A stretch of DNA of 64,000 nucleotides from Thermoguttaceae bacterium. GTDB lineage: Bacteria > Planctomycetota > Planctomycetia > Pirellulales > Thermoguttaceae. The DNA lies in NCBI GenBank assembly GCA_017405595.1, contig JAFRAC010000007.1, positions 186,001 to 250,000 on the forward strand, read 5' to 3'. This document shows positions 45,374 to 54,559 of the stretch, piece by piece. Position 1 is the stretch's first letter; every line of letters begins with the position of its first letter. The notes below the pieces were generated by a model that was not told the origin of the DNA, searched no databases, and was given only the letters and a program-made list of their open reading frames with translations. A program made the translations under genes and the position numbers.

Positions 45374-45397
45374 GATCGTTCCGTTAGCGGGAAAAGA

Positions 45398-45802
<405 letters not shown>

Positions 45803-45913
45803 TGAATCTTCCTTTCATTGGGCTCTTGGTTAAAGAGCGGTGTTAAAAATATTTCGATATCTTATCCCCCAACAGCGGGGGAAAGTAAAACTCCTGATGG
45901 ATTCGGAAAGCGA

Positions 45914-46462
45914 TCAGGCCGCTTCGGCATCGGCGGCTTCGTCGCCGTCTTTGTCGTAACGCTGCTTGATCTGGCTTGCGATATTGGCGCCCTGCGAAAT
46001 GAGCTGGCTCGAAAGTTTCGAACCGACACCGGCGATCTGGCCGATGAGAATCGCAATCTGTTCTTCGCGGGAAGGCCACTTGCTGATTTCGACGGCCTGT
46101 TCGGCCTTAAAGGCTTCGCCGTCCATCACGCCGCCGCGCACTTCAAACTTCGCGTAGGCTTTGTCTTTCGCGAGACGGATGACCTCTTTGGCCAGGGAAA
46201 CGATGTCGCTGGCGCCCCAGCAGATCGCGCTGGAACCTTCGAGACCCTCGAACATTTTCGCAAGAGGGGTATCGGCGGTGGCGCGCCGCGCGAGGCTGTT
46301 CTTGACGACCATGACCTTGATCCCCTTCGCGGCGAGCTCACCGCGGAGACGATTGCTGGTGTTGACTTCAAGACCGATCATGTTGACCAGCAAAGCGTTC
46401 TCGACACCTTCGAGACGCTTTTTCAGGTCTTCGGAAATAATGTTTTTGATTTTCTTACTCAT
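45914..46462 (-). CDS. rplJ: Ribosomal protein L10
   Basis: The 182-residue protein has the L10 N-terminal domain (LLVNMIGLEVNTSNRLRGEL, VVKNSLARRA) and a C-terminal helix that anchors L12 dimers. It binds 23S rRNA at the stalk base. In many bacteria the L10-L12 complex represses its own mRNA through a leader. The 81-base gap before it could hold such a site, but I cannot identify one. The tail is Asp/Ala-rich. Confidence 0.96.
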   Translation of the reverse strand: MSKKIKNIISEDLKKRLEGVENALLVNMIGLEVNTSNRLRGELAAKGIKVMVVKNSLARRATADTPLAKMFEGLEGSSAICWGASDIVSLAKEVIRLAKDKAYAKFEVRGGVMDGEAFKAEQAVEISKWPSREEQIAILIGQIAGVGSKLSSQLISQGANIASQIKQRYDKDGDEAADAEAA

Positions 46463-46543
46463 GGTTATAACTGTCCGCTACAAAGGGTGATTGTTTCTTG
46501 ATCCGAAAACGCGCGTGTTGCGCGCACCGCGTCGGGATTTAGG

Positions 46544-47227
46544 TCATCCCTGAACGTAGATGCCGGGACTCATCGTCGCGGAAAGGGAGATCGACTTGAC
46601 AAAAATCCCTTTGATGGTTGCCGGTTTGAGCGAATTGACATACTGAATGAAAGCGTCAGCGTTTTCGCAGAGTTTATCGGCGTCGAAGCTCAGTTTGCCG
46701 ACGACACCGTGGACGATTCCGCCCTTGTCGTTGCGGAACTCAACCTTACCGGCTTTGTATTCTTTGACCGTCTTGGCGATATCGGGTGTAACAGTACCGG
46801 CACGGGGGCTCGGCATCAAGCCGCGCGGGCCGAGGGCGCGACCCAGAGGACCGACAACGCCCATCATGTCGGGAGAGGCGATACAGACATCGAAGTCGAA
46901 CCAGCCGTCTTTGATCTTGGCGGCGAGATCGGCTTCGCCGACGTAATCGGCGCCGGCCTCTTTGGCTTCATCGGCTTTGGCGCCTTTGGCGAAGACCAAA
47001 ACGCGGAGCGATTTACCGATACCGTGGGGGAGAACCACCGAACCCCGGACGATCTGGTCGGCCTGTTTCGGATCGATTCCAAGACGCATTGACAGTTCAA
47101 CCGTCTGGTCAAATTTGCGGGTGTTGAATTTCTTTAAAATGTCAACAGCTTCTTTCAGCGGAACAGCGACCTTCCCCTGGGGGACTTGCGCTTTCATCGC
47201 CTTCATTTGCTTTGAAGTTTTAGCCAT
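46544..47227 (-). CDS. rplA: Ribosomal protein L1
   Basis: The 227-residue protein shows the L1 landmarks [58 protein letters not shown] and [16 protein letters not shown]. It builds the L1 stalk of the large subunit and often acts as a translational repressor of the rplK-rplA pair. It follows rplK after a 112-base gap. Confidence 0.97.
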   Translation of the reverse strand: MAKTSKQMKAMKAQVPQGKVAVPLKEAVDILKKFNTRKFDQTVELSMRLGIDPKQADQIVRGSVVLPHGIGKSLRVLVFAKGAKADEAKEAGADYVGEADLAAKIKDGWFDFDVCIASPDMMGVVGPLGRALGPRGLMPSPRAGTVTPDIAKTVKEYKAGKVEFRNDKGGIVHGVVGKLSFDADKLCENADAFIQYVNSLKPATIKGIFVKSISLSATMSPGIYVQG

Positions 47228-47339
47228 AGTCTTTTTTAAATTCTGTTAGGAGTGGAGTTGCCGGAATCCCGACACACCGCCGAGCCGCGCAAAGCGGCAT
47301 ACAGCCTCGGCAGATGCGGGGGAGACAAAAGGGAAAGGA

Positions 47340-47765
47340 TCAGTCGACGACGTCCAAACCCATGCTTCGAGCTGTTCCCGCCAAAATGTTGGAGGCGTGC
47401 TCGACATCGCGCGCGTTGAGGTCTTTGACCTTGACGGCGGCGATTTCCTGGAGCTGCTTTTTGGTTACCGAACCGACTTTGTCTTTCGGAACCAGAGAAG
47501 CGCCTTTCGCGACCCCGGCGGCCTGTTTCAGAAGATCGACCGAATGAGGACTTTTCGTCTCTAATTCAAAAGTTCTGTCACTGTAGACTTTCACGACGAC
47601 CGGAATGCGCATCCCCATGTTGTCTTTGGTCCGCTCGTTAAACTGCTGAACGAACTGGCCAAGATTGAGACCGTACTTACCAAGTGCGGTACCGACAGGG
47701 GGTGCTGCCGTTGCCTTTCCTCCGGTGGCGTGAAATTTGACTGTTGCTGTAAGCTGCTTTGCCAT
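47340..47765 (-). CDS. rplK: Ribosomal protein L11
   Basis: The 141-residue protein has the usual length. The N-terminal domain reads GGKATAAPPVGTALGKYGLN, with a shortened start relative to E. coli. The 23S-binding C-terminal domain reads VTKKQLQEIAAVKVKDLNA. L11 binds the GTPase-associated centre. It lies 37 bases after nusG. Confidence 0.97.
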   Translation of the reverse strand: MAKQLTATVKFHATGGKATAAPPVGTALGKYGLNLGQFVQQFNERTKDNMGMRIPVVVKVYSDRTFELETKSPHSVDLLKQAAGVAKGASLVPKDKVGSVTKKQLQEIAAVKVKDLNARDVEHASNILAGTARSMGLDVVD

Positions 47766-47802
47766 AATTTCGTCCTAACCTTGTTAAACCAATGGCTGAA
47801 AC

Positions 47803-48483
47803 TCAGCCGACTTTTTCGACCTGCCAGTATTCCAGATCGACTGGAGTGCTGCGGCCGAAAATCGTAATAATAACGGTAACGCGACCGGTGACATCATCGA
47901 TCTTTGTTACCTCCCCCTCGATTCCGTCAAAGGAACCGTCTTTGATTTTAACGTGATCACCGATTGTAAACGGAATTTGAACTTTGGGAACCCCTTCCGA
48001 GGCGGATTTTTCGAGCTGAAGCATCCGCTGCACCTCATGGGGAAGCATCGGAACCGGTTTCCGGATGCGCGATCCCTGGGAATAGTCTTCGGCGCCGGTG
48101 AAATCGCCGATTCCGTTTGTTTCACGAATCAGGAACCAGGTGTCCCGGTTCACTTCCATCTTGACAATGATGTAGCCGGGATAGAGAAGGCGCCCGACCT
48201 CGCGTTTCTTGCCGCCTTTGACGACCGAAACGTATTCTTCGGGAACCCGGATTTCCTGGATGTATCCGTTCATTCCGCACTGCTTGACTTTCTCGGCCAG
48301 GCGCTTTGCGATCGATTTCTCGCGGTTGACCTGGACTTTAAGGATGTACCAGTCAAGCGGAGCAATGAGAAAATCGTCGTCCTGAACGGCGCTTTTGCTT
48401 TCGGCAGCGGAAGCTTTAGCCGATGCGGCCTTCTTCGCCGGGGAAGATTTTCCGGCTTTCTTTTCAGAGTCAAACTCGGCCAT
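47803..48483 (-). CDS. nusG: Transcription termination/antitermination factor NusG
   Basis: The 226-residue protein has an extra N-terminal ~40 residues rich in Lys, Ala and Ser, probably disordered. The NGN domain follows (WYILKVQVNREKSIAKRL, LYPGYIIVKMEV), then a C-terminal KOW domain (FTIGDHVKIKDGSFDGIEGEVTKID). NusG binds RNA polymerase and couples transcription with translation and Rho. Such N-terminal extensions are common in planctomycetes. It starts 5 bases after the secE stop. Confidence 0.96.
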   Translation of the reverse strand: MAEFDSEKKAGKSSPAKKAASAKASAAESKSAVQDDDFLIAPLDWYILKVQVNREKSIAKRLAEKVKQCGMNGYIQEIRVPEEYVSVVKGGKKREVGRLLYPGYIIVKMEVNRDTWFLIRETNGIGDFTGAEDYSQGSRIRKPVPMLPHEVQRMLQLEKSASEGVPKVQIPFTIGDHVKIKDGSFDGIEGEVTKIDDVTGRVTVIITIFGRSTPVDLEYWQVEKVG

Positions 48484-48487
48484 GACT

Positions 48488-48925
48488 TTACCCTATACCG
48501 ATCCCTTTAAGAGCGATGTCGAGAAGCCGGAAAATCATGCTGAAAATGACATCGTAGCAGTAAATGAGCGCGACCAGAAGAGCCATCATGATCAGGACAA
48601 CGTAGGTCGTCTGTTTGAGCTCTTTGCGCGCCGGCCACGAGACTTTCCGCATTTCGGCTTCGACAGAGATCAGGAACTCCGCGAAGGAAGGGATGTTGAT
48701 CGACCGGAACGAAATCCAGCAGCCCGCCAGGAAGAGGAGCGCGGCCACAATCGCGCTTGTGCGCAGATCGTGGTAGAGATTCTCGTGGTATGTCGCCCAG
48801 GCACCGGCCAGAAAGATGACAGCCAGTCCGAAGAACGTCGAACGTCTGGCGATTTTACCCAACGAGGGCTTATAAAGCTTCGCGCTGAACAGCGTTTTGA
48901 ATCCTGTCGCTACTGCTCCAGCCAT
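48488..48925 (-). CDS. secE: Preprotein translocase subunit SecE, extended form
   Basis: The C-terminal part is canonical SecE (EMRKVSWPARKELKQTTYVV followed by a membrane span). The 145-residue protein has two extra N-terminal membrane spans (FFGLAVIFLAGAWATY and AIVAALLFLAGCWISF), so three in total. SecE stabilises SecY in the inner membrane. It precedes nusG, as in most bacteria. Confidence 0.94.
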   Translation of the reverse strand: MAGAVATGFKTLFSAKLYKPSLGKIARRSTFFGLAVIFLAGAWATYHENLYHDLRTSAIVAALLFLAGCWISFRSINIPSFAEFLISVEAEMRKVSWPARKELKQTTYVVLIMMALLVALIYCYDVIFSMIFRLLDIALKGIGIG

Positions 48926-48965
48926 GGCGGCCTCCTCTAAGCCGATCGAGTGAAGAAAACGGAAA

Positions 48966-49036
48966 CAGGGGAGGAGGGAATCGGACCCCCACCAGCGGTT
49001 TTGGAGACCGCAGTTCTACCACTAAACTACTCCCCT
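48966..49036 (-). tRNA. tRNA-Trp (CCA)
   Basis: A 71-base cloverleaf with a 7-base acceptor stem AGGGGAG/CTCCCCT, anticodon loop CTCCAAA reading CCA, a GTTCGAT-type T arm (here GGTCCGATTCC) and discriminator G. No 3' CCA is encoded. It sits between tuf and secE. Confidence 0.95.
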
Positions 49037-49071
49037 AAAAACGGCAATCCCCCGGACGGAGGATTGCCGTT
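49037..49071 (-). terminator. Terminator-like stem between tuf and tRNA-Trp
   Basis: AACGGCAATCC / GGATTGCCGTT (49040-49050 / 49061-49071) forms a perfect 11-base stem followed on the minus strand by TTTT. It ends exactly at the 5' end of tRNA-Trp. Confidence 0.75.
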
Positions 49072-49081
49072 ATTGGGAAGA

Positions 49082-50272
49082 CTAACGGATGATCTTCGTC
49101 ACAACGCCGGAACCGACGGTACGGCCGCCTTCGCGGATAGCGAAACGGACGTTTTCTTCCATCGCGATGGGGTTGATCAGCTCGACATGCAGCTTGACGT
49201 TATCGCCCGGCATACACATCTTGACATCGCCCATCAGGGTGATGGTACCGGTAACGTCGGTGGTGCGGAAATAGAACTGCGGACGATAACCGCTGAAGAA
49301 CGGGGTCGACCGGCCGCCTTCTTCCTTCGAGAGAACGTAAACTTCGGACTCGAATTCGACGTGCGGGGTGATGCTGCCCGGCTTGGCGAGAACCTGACCG
49401 CGCTGGATTTCTTCGCGCTTGATACCGCGGAGAAGAAGACCAACGTTGTCACCGGCCATACCGGATTCAAGGGTTTTGTTGAACATTTCGACGCCGGTGC
49501 AGACGGTCTTGCGGGATTCGCCAAGACCGACGATTTCGACCTCGTCACCCATCTTGATGACGCCGCGTTCGATACGGCCGGTCGCGACGGTGCCGCGGCC
49601 TTCGATCGAGAAGACGTCTTCAACCGCCATCAGGAACGGTTTGTCCTGTTCACGCTGCGGTTCGGGGATCTCGGTGTCGATCGCTTCCATCAGCTCGGTG
49701 ATGCAGGCGCTGGCTTCCGGGTCGGTCGGATTGTTGACGGCCGGCAGAGCGCTGCCGCGGACGATACGGACATCGTTGAATCCGTAGGATTCGAGAAGTT
49801 CGCTGACTTCCATCTCGACGAGGGAGAGGAGTTCTTCGTCGGGCATGAGGTCGCACTTGTTAAGGAAGACGACCAGCTTCGGAACGTTCACCTGACGGGC
49901 GAGAAGAACGTGCTCGCGGGTCTGGGGCATCGGACCGTCGGCGGCGGAAACGACGAGGATCGCACCGTCCATCTGGGCAGCACCGGTGATCATGTTCTTG
50001 ATGAAGTCGGCGTGGCCCGGGCAGTCGATATGAGCATAGTGGCGGGTCGGGGTCTCGTACTCGACGTGAGCAACCGCGATGGTCACGGTCTTGCTGGCGT
50101 CACGGACGGTACCGCCCTTCGCGATATCGGCGTAAGACTTGGTTTTGGCGAGCCCTTTGGCGGCCTGAACAGCGAGGATAGCGGCGGTCAGCGTCGTCTT
50201 GCCATGGTCAATGTGGCCGATGGTCCCGACGTTAACGTGGGGCTTAGTCCTTTCGAAAACTTCCTTTGCCAT
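49082..50272 (-). CDS. tuf: Elongation factor Tu
   Basis: The 396-residue protein is complete, with GHIDHGKT at ~18-25, the switch region [33 protein letters not shown] and NKCDL for guanine recognition. EF-Tu carries aminoacyl-tRNA to the ribosome. It follows four tRNA genes, the order found in the E. coli tufB operon, and may be processed from the same transcript. Confidence 0.98.
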   Translation of the reverse strand: MAKEVFERTKPHVNVGTIGHIDHGKTTLTAAILAVQAAKGLAKTKSYADIAKGGTVRDASKTVTIAVAHVEYETPTRHYAHIDCPGHADFIKNMITGAAQMDGAILVVSAADGPMPQTREHVLLARQVNVPKLVVFLNKCDLMPDEELLSLVEMEVSELLESYGFNDVRIVRGSALPAVNNPTDPEASACITELMEAIDTEIPEPQREQDKPFLMAVEDVFSIEGRGTVATGRIERGVIKMGDEVEIVGLGESRKTVCTGVEMFNKTLESGMAGDNVGLLLRGIKREEIQRGQVLAKPGSITPHVEFESEVYVLSKEEGGRSTPFFSGYRPQFYFRTTDVTGTITLMGDVKMCMPGDNVKLHVELINPIAMEENVRFAIREGGRTVGSGVVTKIIR

Positions 50273-50356
50273 TTTCAGTAATCTCCTGGGTAAGGCAGTC
50301 GGGGTGATCCTTGAAAAACTACTCGATTATAACTCTCTGCACGAAACGATAAAAAA

Positions 50357-50429
<73 letters not shown>

Positions 50430-50603
50430 TTATCGTTTGACGGAAAGCAAAACCGCCAGCTGGACGATCACCCCTTGTCCGGCCCAGCGGTACGCTACAA
50501 TCGCCGCGACAAGCGGCGGATTTCGCATAGAATACAAAAGCGGCCGGTAAGCCGCTTTCCCCCGGACATCCTTGCCGGGTCAATGCCGATTCCATCCATC
50601 CGA

Positions 50604-50674
50604 AGCGGGTGAAGGGAATCGAACCCTCGTTTTCAGCTTGGAAGGCTGTGGCTCTACCATTGAGCTACACCCGC
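50604..50674 (-). tRNA. tRNA-Gly (TCC)
   Basis: A 71-base cloverleaf: acceptor GCGGGTG/CACCCGC, D arm GCTCAATGGTAGAGC, anticodon loop CTTCCAA reading TCC, T loop TTCGATT. One A-A mismatch lies at the top of the anticodon stem. The gap to tRNA-Thr(GGT) (50430-50603) contains two short stems (AGCGG/CCGCT and CCCGG/CCGGG), possibly processing sites. Confidence 0.94.
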
Positions 50675-50687
50675 AGCATATTTGGAG

Positions 50688-50769
50688 TGGGGGAAGGAGG
50701 ATTCGAACCTCCGAAGTCTGTGACAACAGATTTACAGTCTGCCCCCTTTGACCGCTCGGGAATTCCCCC
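50688..50769 (-). tRNA. tRNA-Tyr (GTA)
   Basis: An 82-base class II tRNA with a long variable arm: acceptor GGGGGAA/TTCCCCC, anticodon loop CTGTAAA reading GTA, T arm GGAGGTTCGAATCCTCC, discriminator A. Confidence 0.95.
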
Positions 50770-50809
50770 AAATGCGCGAAATTGAATTTTAAAGTTCATG
50801 GTTCGGCAG

Positions 50810-50882
50810 AGCTAGTGGGGGGACTTGAACCCTCAACCTGTTGATTACAAATCAACTGCTCTGCCGATTGAGCTACACTAGC
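50810..50882 (-). tRNA. tRNA-Thr (TGT)
   Basis: A 73-base cloverleaf: acceptor GCTAGTG/CACTAGC, anticodon loop TTTGTAA reading TGT, T loop TTCAAGT, discriminator T. It is the first tRNA after the operon promoter. Confidence 0.95.
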
Positions 50883-50968
50883 GAAACTTCCGCAGCCTTG
50901 ACAAACCCGAAGAGGGGGAACCCCGCCTGACAGGCGCACGCAGGCACTCGCGGAAAACACCTTCGCCT

Positions 50969-50996
50969 AGTATAAGGGCAATGCCTATTCGGTCAA
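50969..50996 (-). promoter_or_regulatory. Predicted promoter of the tRNA-tuf operon
   Basis: On the minus strand TTGACC (50996-50991) and TATACT (50974-50969) are 16 bases apart, about 80 bases before tRNA-Thr(TGT). The match is strong, as expected for a highly expressed operon. Confidence 0.7.
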
Positions 50997-51175
50997 GGAC
51001 CCCCTCGCGGCACAAACAGCGGGGAAGTTCCTGCAACCGGAAGAGACTGCCACTTTGCATATAATACAGAAAAGAGCGGCTTCAACAAGGGGGGGAATCC
51101 GTTTTTCTTTCGGCCTTTCCGGCGGAGGAACCTTCCCGGCGCCGCCGGCGGCCGCCCGGAGAATATCGAAGAAGA

Positions 51176-52102
51176 TCAGTCCCAGCGAGGGGCACGTTTT
51201 TCGAGAAAGGCGCGGATCCCTTCCCGCGCCGGTTCCCGGTTCCAGCTTTTCCAGTGCCGCCAGAGGGCGCCGATGACTGTCGATTCGGCGGGAAGGGTTT
51301 CGGCGGCTGCCCGCCTCTTCGTTTGCCGGACCATTTGCGGCGATCCTGCCAGTACCCCTTCGATGATCCGTTTGAGGGCCGGGCGGGAGCGGATTTCGTC
51401 CAAAGAGGGGATCTGCGCGAAAGAGATCTCTTCGCCGAGAGGGAAATCGACAAACCCGATTCGCAGGGCGTCGCAGAGGGGGATCGCCTCTCCCGAGAGG
51501 AGGTACGGATAGAGCGCGGAGGGAGAGGTCCGCCGCGTCAGGAACGGGTGGAGCAGCGCCGGCTCCAGGCCGCGGCGGCATTCCGGAAATCCAAGACGCA
51601 GATCCGGCGCGCCCAGAGCGATGTCGCACGAAGCCAGAAGCGCTCCGCCCCCCCCATAGGCTCCCCCGTGCCCGATGCCGATGACCGTTTGGGGGAGAAG
51701 GGGAAGACGGTAAAGGATGTCTGTGACAAGCCGCGGCATCCAGAAACCCTTCGGCATGAGTACGGCTTTTTTGCGGGGATCGAACGGGAAGCTTTCGAGG
51801 ATCCTCTTCGGAAGGCGTTTCCGGCAGAAACGCTCCGCCCGAGAAAAGGGAATTTCGACAGGCTCGTCCTCGGCCGCCTCGCGCAGATCCAGGCCGCCGC
51901 AAAAATGGTTTCCCAGCCCCGCAACGATCAGAACACGGATATTCCGGCGCGTTTCCAGGTCTTCGAGCCGGTGTTCGAGCGATTCGAGAAGCGCGAGCGA
52001 AAGCGCGTTGCACTTTTCGGGCCGGTTGAACGCGGCGATCGCCACCGTTTCCTCTTCACGGTAGAGGAGCGGATGATGGTTTTCTCTTTCGCTCTTTCGC
52101 AT
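51176..52102 (-). CDS. Enoyl-CoA hydratase/isomerase (crotonase) family protein
   Basis: ATG 52102 is preferred to the upstream in-frame ATG 52174 because the leading 24 residues look like read-through of a basic, disordered stretch. This gives 308 residues. The crotonase fold is shown by AIAAFNRPEKCNALSLALLESLE, the first oxyanion-hole segment GNHFCGGLDLRE and the second GIGHGGAYGGGGALLASCDIALG. The general-base region reads FPECRRGLEP instead of the usual catalytic Glu pair arrangement, so the exact reaction is unclear. It is transcribed toward the tRNA cluster with no clear terminator. Confidence 0.8.
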   Translation of the reverse strand: MRKSERENHHPLLYREEETVAIAAFNRPEKCNALSLALLESLEHRLEDLETRRNIRVLIVAGLGNHFCGGLDLREAAEDEPVEIPFSRAERFCRKRLPKRILESFPFDPRKKAVLMPKGFWMPRLVTDILYRLPLLPQTVIGIGHGGAYGGGGALLASCDIALGAPDLRLGFPECRRGLEPALLHPFLTRRTSPSALYPYLLSGEAIPLCDALRIGFVDFPLGEEISFAQIPSLDEIRSRPALKRIIEGVLAGSPQMVRQTKRRAAAETLPAESTVIGALWRHWKSWNREPAREGIRAFLEKRAPRWD

Positions 52103-52277
52103 TGTTTCTTTCGGGGCTCTTGCGGATTCGCGTTTTCCGCGGGCTGTTTTCGGAAGGGAACCTTCCGGGGACACTCTTGCCGGTGCCGCCCGGTCGGCGG
52201 ACCGGATTTCGATCGAATGTTTCCGCCGATCCGCAGGGCGATTTTAGAAAAATTTTCGGGAATCCGCAACATTTCGT

Positions 52278-52306
52278 CTGTTATTTTTATGCCGTTTCGG
52301 TAAAAT
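52278..52306 (+). promoter_or_regulatory. Candidate promoter of the helical-repeat/thioredoxin-fold gene
   Basis: TAAAAT at 52301-52306 is preceded by GG. A weak -35 (CTGTTA at 52278-52283) lies 17 bases upstream. Confidence 0.35.
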
Positions 52307-52377
52307 AGAGAGTGTTCATAAGTGTTTAACCGACCCCCCACAGACCTATCGCGAAAATAAAAAGAAGAGGTAGACAA

Positions 52378-54534
52378 ATGTCGAAAATGACGAAATTCTT
52401 TCTCAGCGGGATCGCCGTCCTTCTGATGAGCACGGGGTTTGCCGTCTCTCAGGACGAGCCGGCCGAAGATCTCACCGATGCGCTGAGCGATGTTGCCGTA
52501 CTCGAAGAGGAAGAGAACGCCGGCGCCGATTTGCCGGAAATCACCATCCCCGAAGAAGCCACGCCCGCCGAACTGCTTGCCTTTGTGCAAGGGCTTGAAC
52601 AGCGTCTTCCGGAACCGAAAACCGAAGCGGAGATGGCCGAGATGATCAAAAAAATCTCCTCGGTCTACAAAGAGATCGCCGACCGCGTCCTCGCCGATGA
52701 ATCCGCGACCGATGAGGAGCGCCGTCAGGCGACCGAGCTGAAAGTCGTGGCCTATTCGGTCGGCATCCAGATGGGGGAAGAAGGCGCCGCCGAAGAACTG
52801 GACGCGATGATTGCCGAGATGCTGGCCAACGCGAAGACCGACGAAGAAAAGATTCAGGCTTATCAGGTGAAACTCCAGTCGATTGCTGCCGGGGCGCCGG
52901 CCGATCCTGCCGCGCTCGACAGAATTGTCGAGCTTGCCGATGAAGCGCTCGCCAACAAAGATTCCGATGAGCTTCAGGTTTTCGGTCTTGAAATCAGGGC
53001 TCAGGCCGCCTTTACCCGCGCCCGTGCCGAAGAGGGGAGTGTCGGGGAGTTTGTCGAGTTTCTCAACGGTTTTCTTGCCGACGCCGACATCAGCCAGCGG
53101 CTGCGCGAAAAAGCTCAGGAGCTCAAGCTCGCTTCGCTTTTGATGATCGCCCAAACCGATGAATCCAAACAGGCCGACGCCGACACCTTTTTCGATGAAG
53201 TGATTGCCGGGCCTCTCTCGCCCGATACCCGCCAGGCTGTCTACCAAATGCGCATTCAGGCGCTCATGGCCGGCAGTGCTCCTCAGCAGCCGGGTCAGGA
53301 ACCGGAAATCTCTCCCGAGAAACTCGAAAAGCTCGACGCCATTGCCGAGAGGCTTGTCAAGGAAGAATCCGAAGAGCTTCAGTCGATGGGATACGCCCTC
53401 AAATCGACAAACCTCGTTCAGCGGGCTCAAGCCGATCCCGCCAACATTGACGCGATCTTCGAATTTGCCGACCAAAACCTTGCCGATCATCCTTCCGAAA
53501 CGCTGAAAAAGCAGATGATCGGCCTGAAGATTCAGGGTTACATGCTGAAAGTGGATCAGGATTCCTCGGCTGTCGGAGAGATGCTCGCGTTCCTCGACCA
53601 GCAGCTGGCCGGCGATGTCAGCGACGAGACAAAAACACGCCTGCTGACGGTCAAAATGCAGGTCCTGATGATGCAGATCCAAGAGGATTTTTCCTATGCC
53701 GATCAGCTCGAGAAAGTTTTAAGCGAGATTCAGGGCGAAGAGGGTCTTGAACGCCTCGCCCAAAACGGCTGGGGAGCGCTTTACATTGCCCAAATCCGCA
53801 ATATTGCCGAAAACGGCGGTTCCATCGACGATTTTAACGCGGTTCTCGCTCAGATCAAATCCAAGATGAACGAAATGCCGATTCTGGGCTTCCTTGTCGG
53901 GAACATTAAACCGAACATCGACCAAATCGGAGAGAATAACGGGGACGCCGATCTTACCCGCCGCACTTTTGAGGAACTGATCGCCGCGGCCGAAGAATCC
54001 GAGAACCCGATCGCGAAACAGGTCGCCTCGAATCTGCAGAGCCTTCTCGAAGTCTCGGAACTTCAGGGAACGCCGGTTTCGTTCGAAGGGATCAAGGTCG
54101 GAACGGAGAACGAGAAATTCTCGACTTCCGAGTTCAGCGGCAAATACTATCTGGTCGACGTCTGGTCGTTCGGCGACCGCGGTTATTTCGAGATGGTCGA
54201 AGATCTGACCGGCCTCTACAAGGATTTCAGCGCAAAGGGCTTCGAGATTGTCGGCGTCAATACCGATGAAGACGCGGAACGCACCGCGAAGGCGGTTGAG
54301 GTTCTGGGGATGACCTGGCCGGTGATTTCGACGAAGCTTTCCGAAGAGGCTGAAATCGAAGCGCTTCCCGAAGCTTTTGCCGCCCTTCCTCCCGGAACAA
54401 AGGTATTGGTCGGTCCTGATGGAAAAGTCGAACTGGTCGATGATCTCGAGAACATTCGAACCTATCTTGCGGAGAAACTCGGCGAAGCGGCCGAAAGTTC
54501 CGCGCCCGAAGAAACCGCTGAGGGTGCCCAGTAA
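52378..54534 (+). CDS. Exported helical-repeat protein with a CXXC-less thioredoxin-fold C-terminus
   Basis: The 718-residue protein starts after AGAGG and has a signal peptide (FFLSGIAVLLMSTGFAVSQ). Residues ~50-540 are Glu/Ala/Leu-rich helices with repeated DEALANKDSDELQ-like units, similar to TPR arrays. The C-terminal ~140 residues follow the AhpC/TlpA thioredoxin pattern (YLVDVWSFGDRGYFEMVEDL, then GFEIVGVNTDED). The WCxxC redox site is replaced by WSFGDRG at 596-602. It is probably a periplasmic scaffold or binding protein rather than a thiol oxidoreductase. The next gene begins 25 bases downstream. Confidence 0.75.
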   Translation: MSKMTKFFLSGIAVLLMSTGFAVSQDEPAEDLTDALSDVAVLEEEENAGADLPEITIPEEATPAELLAFVQGLEQRLPEPKTEAEMAEMIKKISSVYKEIADRVLADESATDEERRQATELKVVAYSVGIQMGEEGAAEELDAMIAEMLANAKTDEEKIQAYQVKLQSIAAGAPADPAALDRIVELADEALANKDSDELQVFGLEIRAQAAFTRARAEEGSVGEFVEFLNGFLADADISQRLREKAQELKLASLLMIAQTDESKQADADTFFDEVIAGPLSPDTRQAVYQMRIQALMAGSAPQQPGQEPEISPEKLEKLDAIAERLVKEESEELQSMGYALKSTNLVQRAQADPANIDAIFEFADQNLADHPSETLKKQMIGLKIQGYMLKVDQDSSAVGEMLAFLDQQLAGDVSDETKTRLLTVKMQVLMMQIQEDFSYADQLEKVLSEIQGEEGLERLAQNGWGALYIAQIRNIAENGGSIDDFNAVLAQIKSKMNEMPILGFLVGNIKPNIDQIGENNGDADLTRRTFEELIAAAEESENPIAKQVASNLQSLLEVSELQGTPVSFEGIKVGTENEKFSTSEFSGKYYLVDVWSFGDRGYFEMVEDLTGLYKDFSAKGFEIVGVNTDEDAERTAKAVEVLGMTWPVISTKLSEEAEIEALPEAFAALPPGTKVLVGPDGKVELVDDLENIRTYLAEKLGEAAESSAPEETAEGAQ

Positions 54535-54559
54535 ACTCTTCCGTTTCCAGGTTCTCTGA

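Noticed and set aside
48950..50281. 443-residue plus-strand open frame opposite tuf
   Set aside because: tuf on the minus strand is complete and certain. The plus frame is a mirror effect of its strong codon bias.
51928..53682. 584-residue minus-strand open frame across the crotonase start and the helical-repeat gene
   Set aside because: The plus-strand gene at 52378 has a signal peptide and Shine-Dalgarno. The minus frame is a shadow with Phe/Gly/Arg-rich composition.
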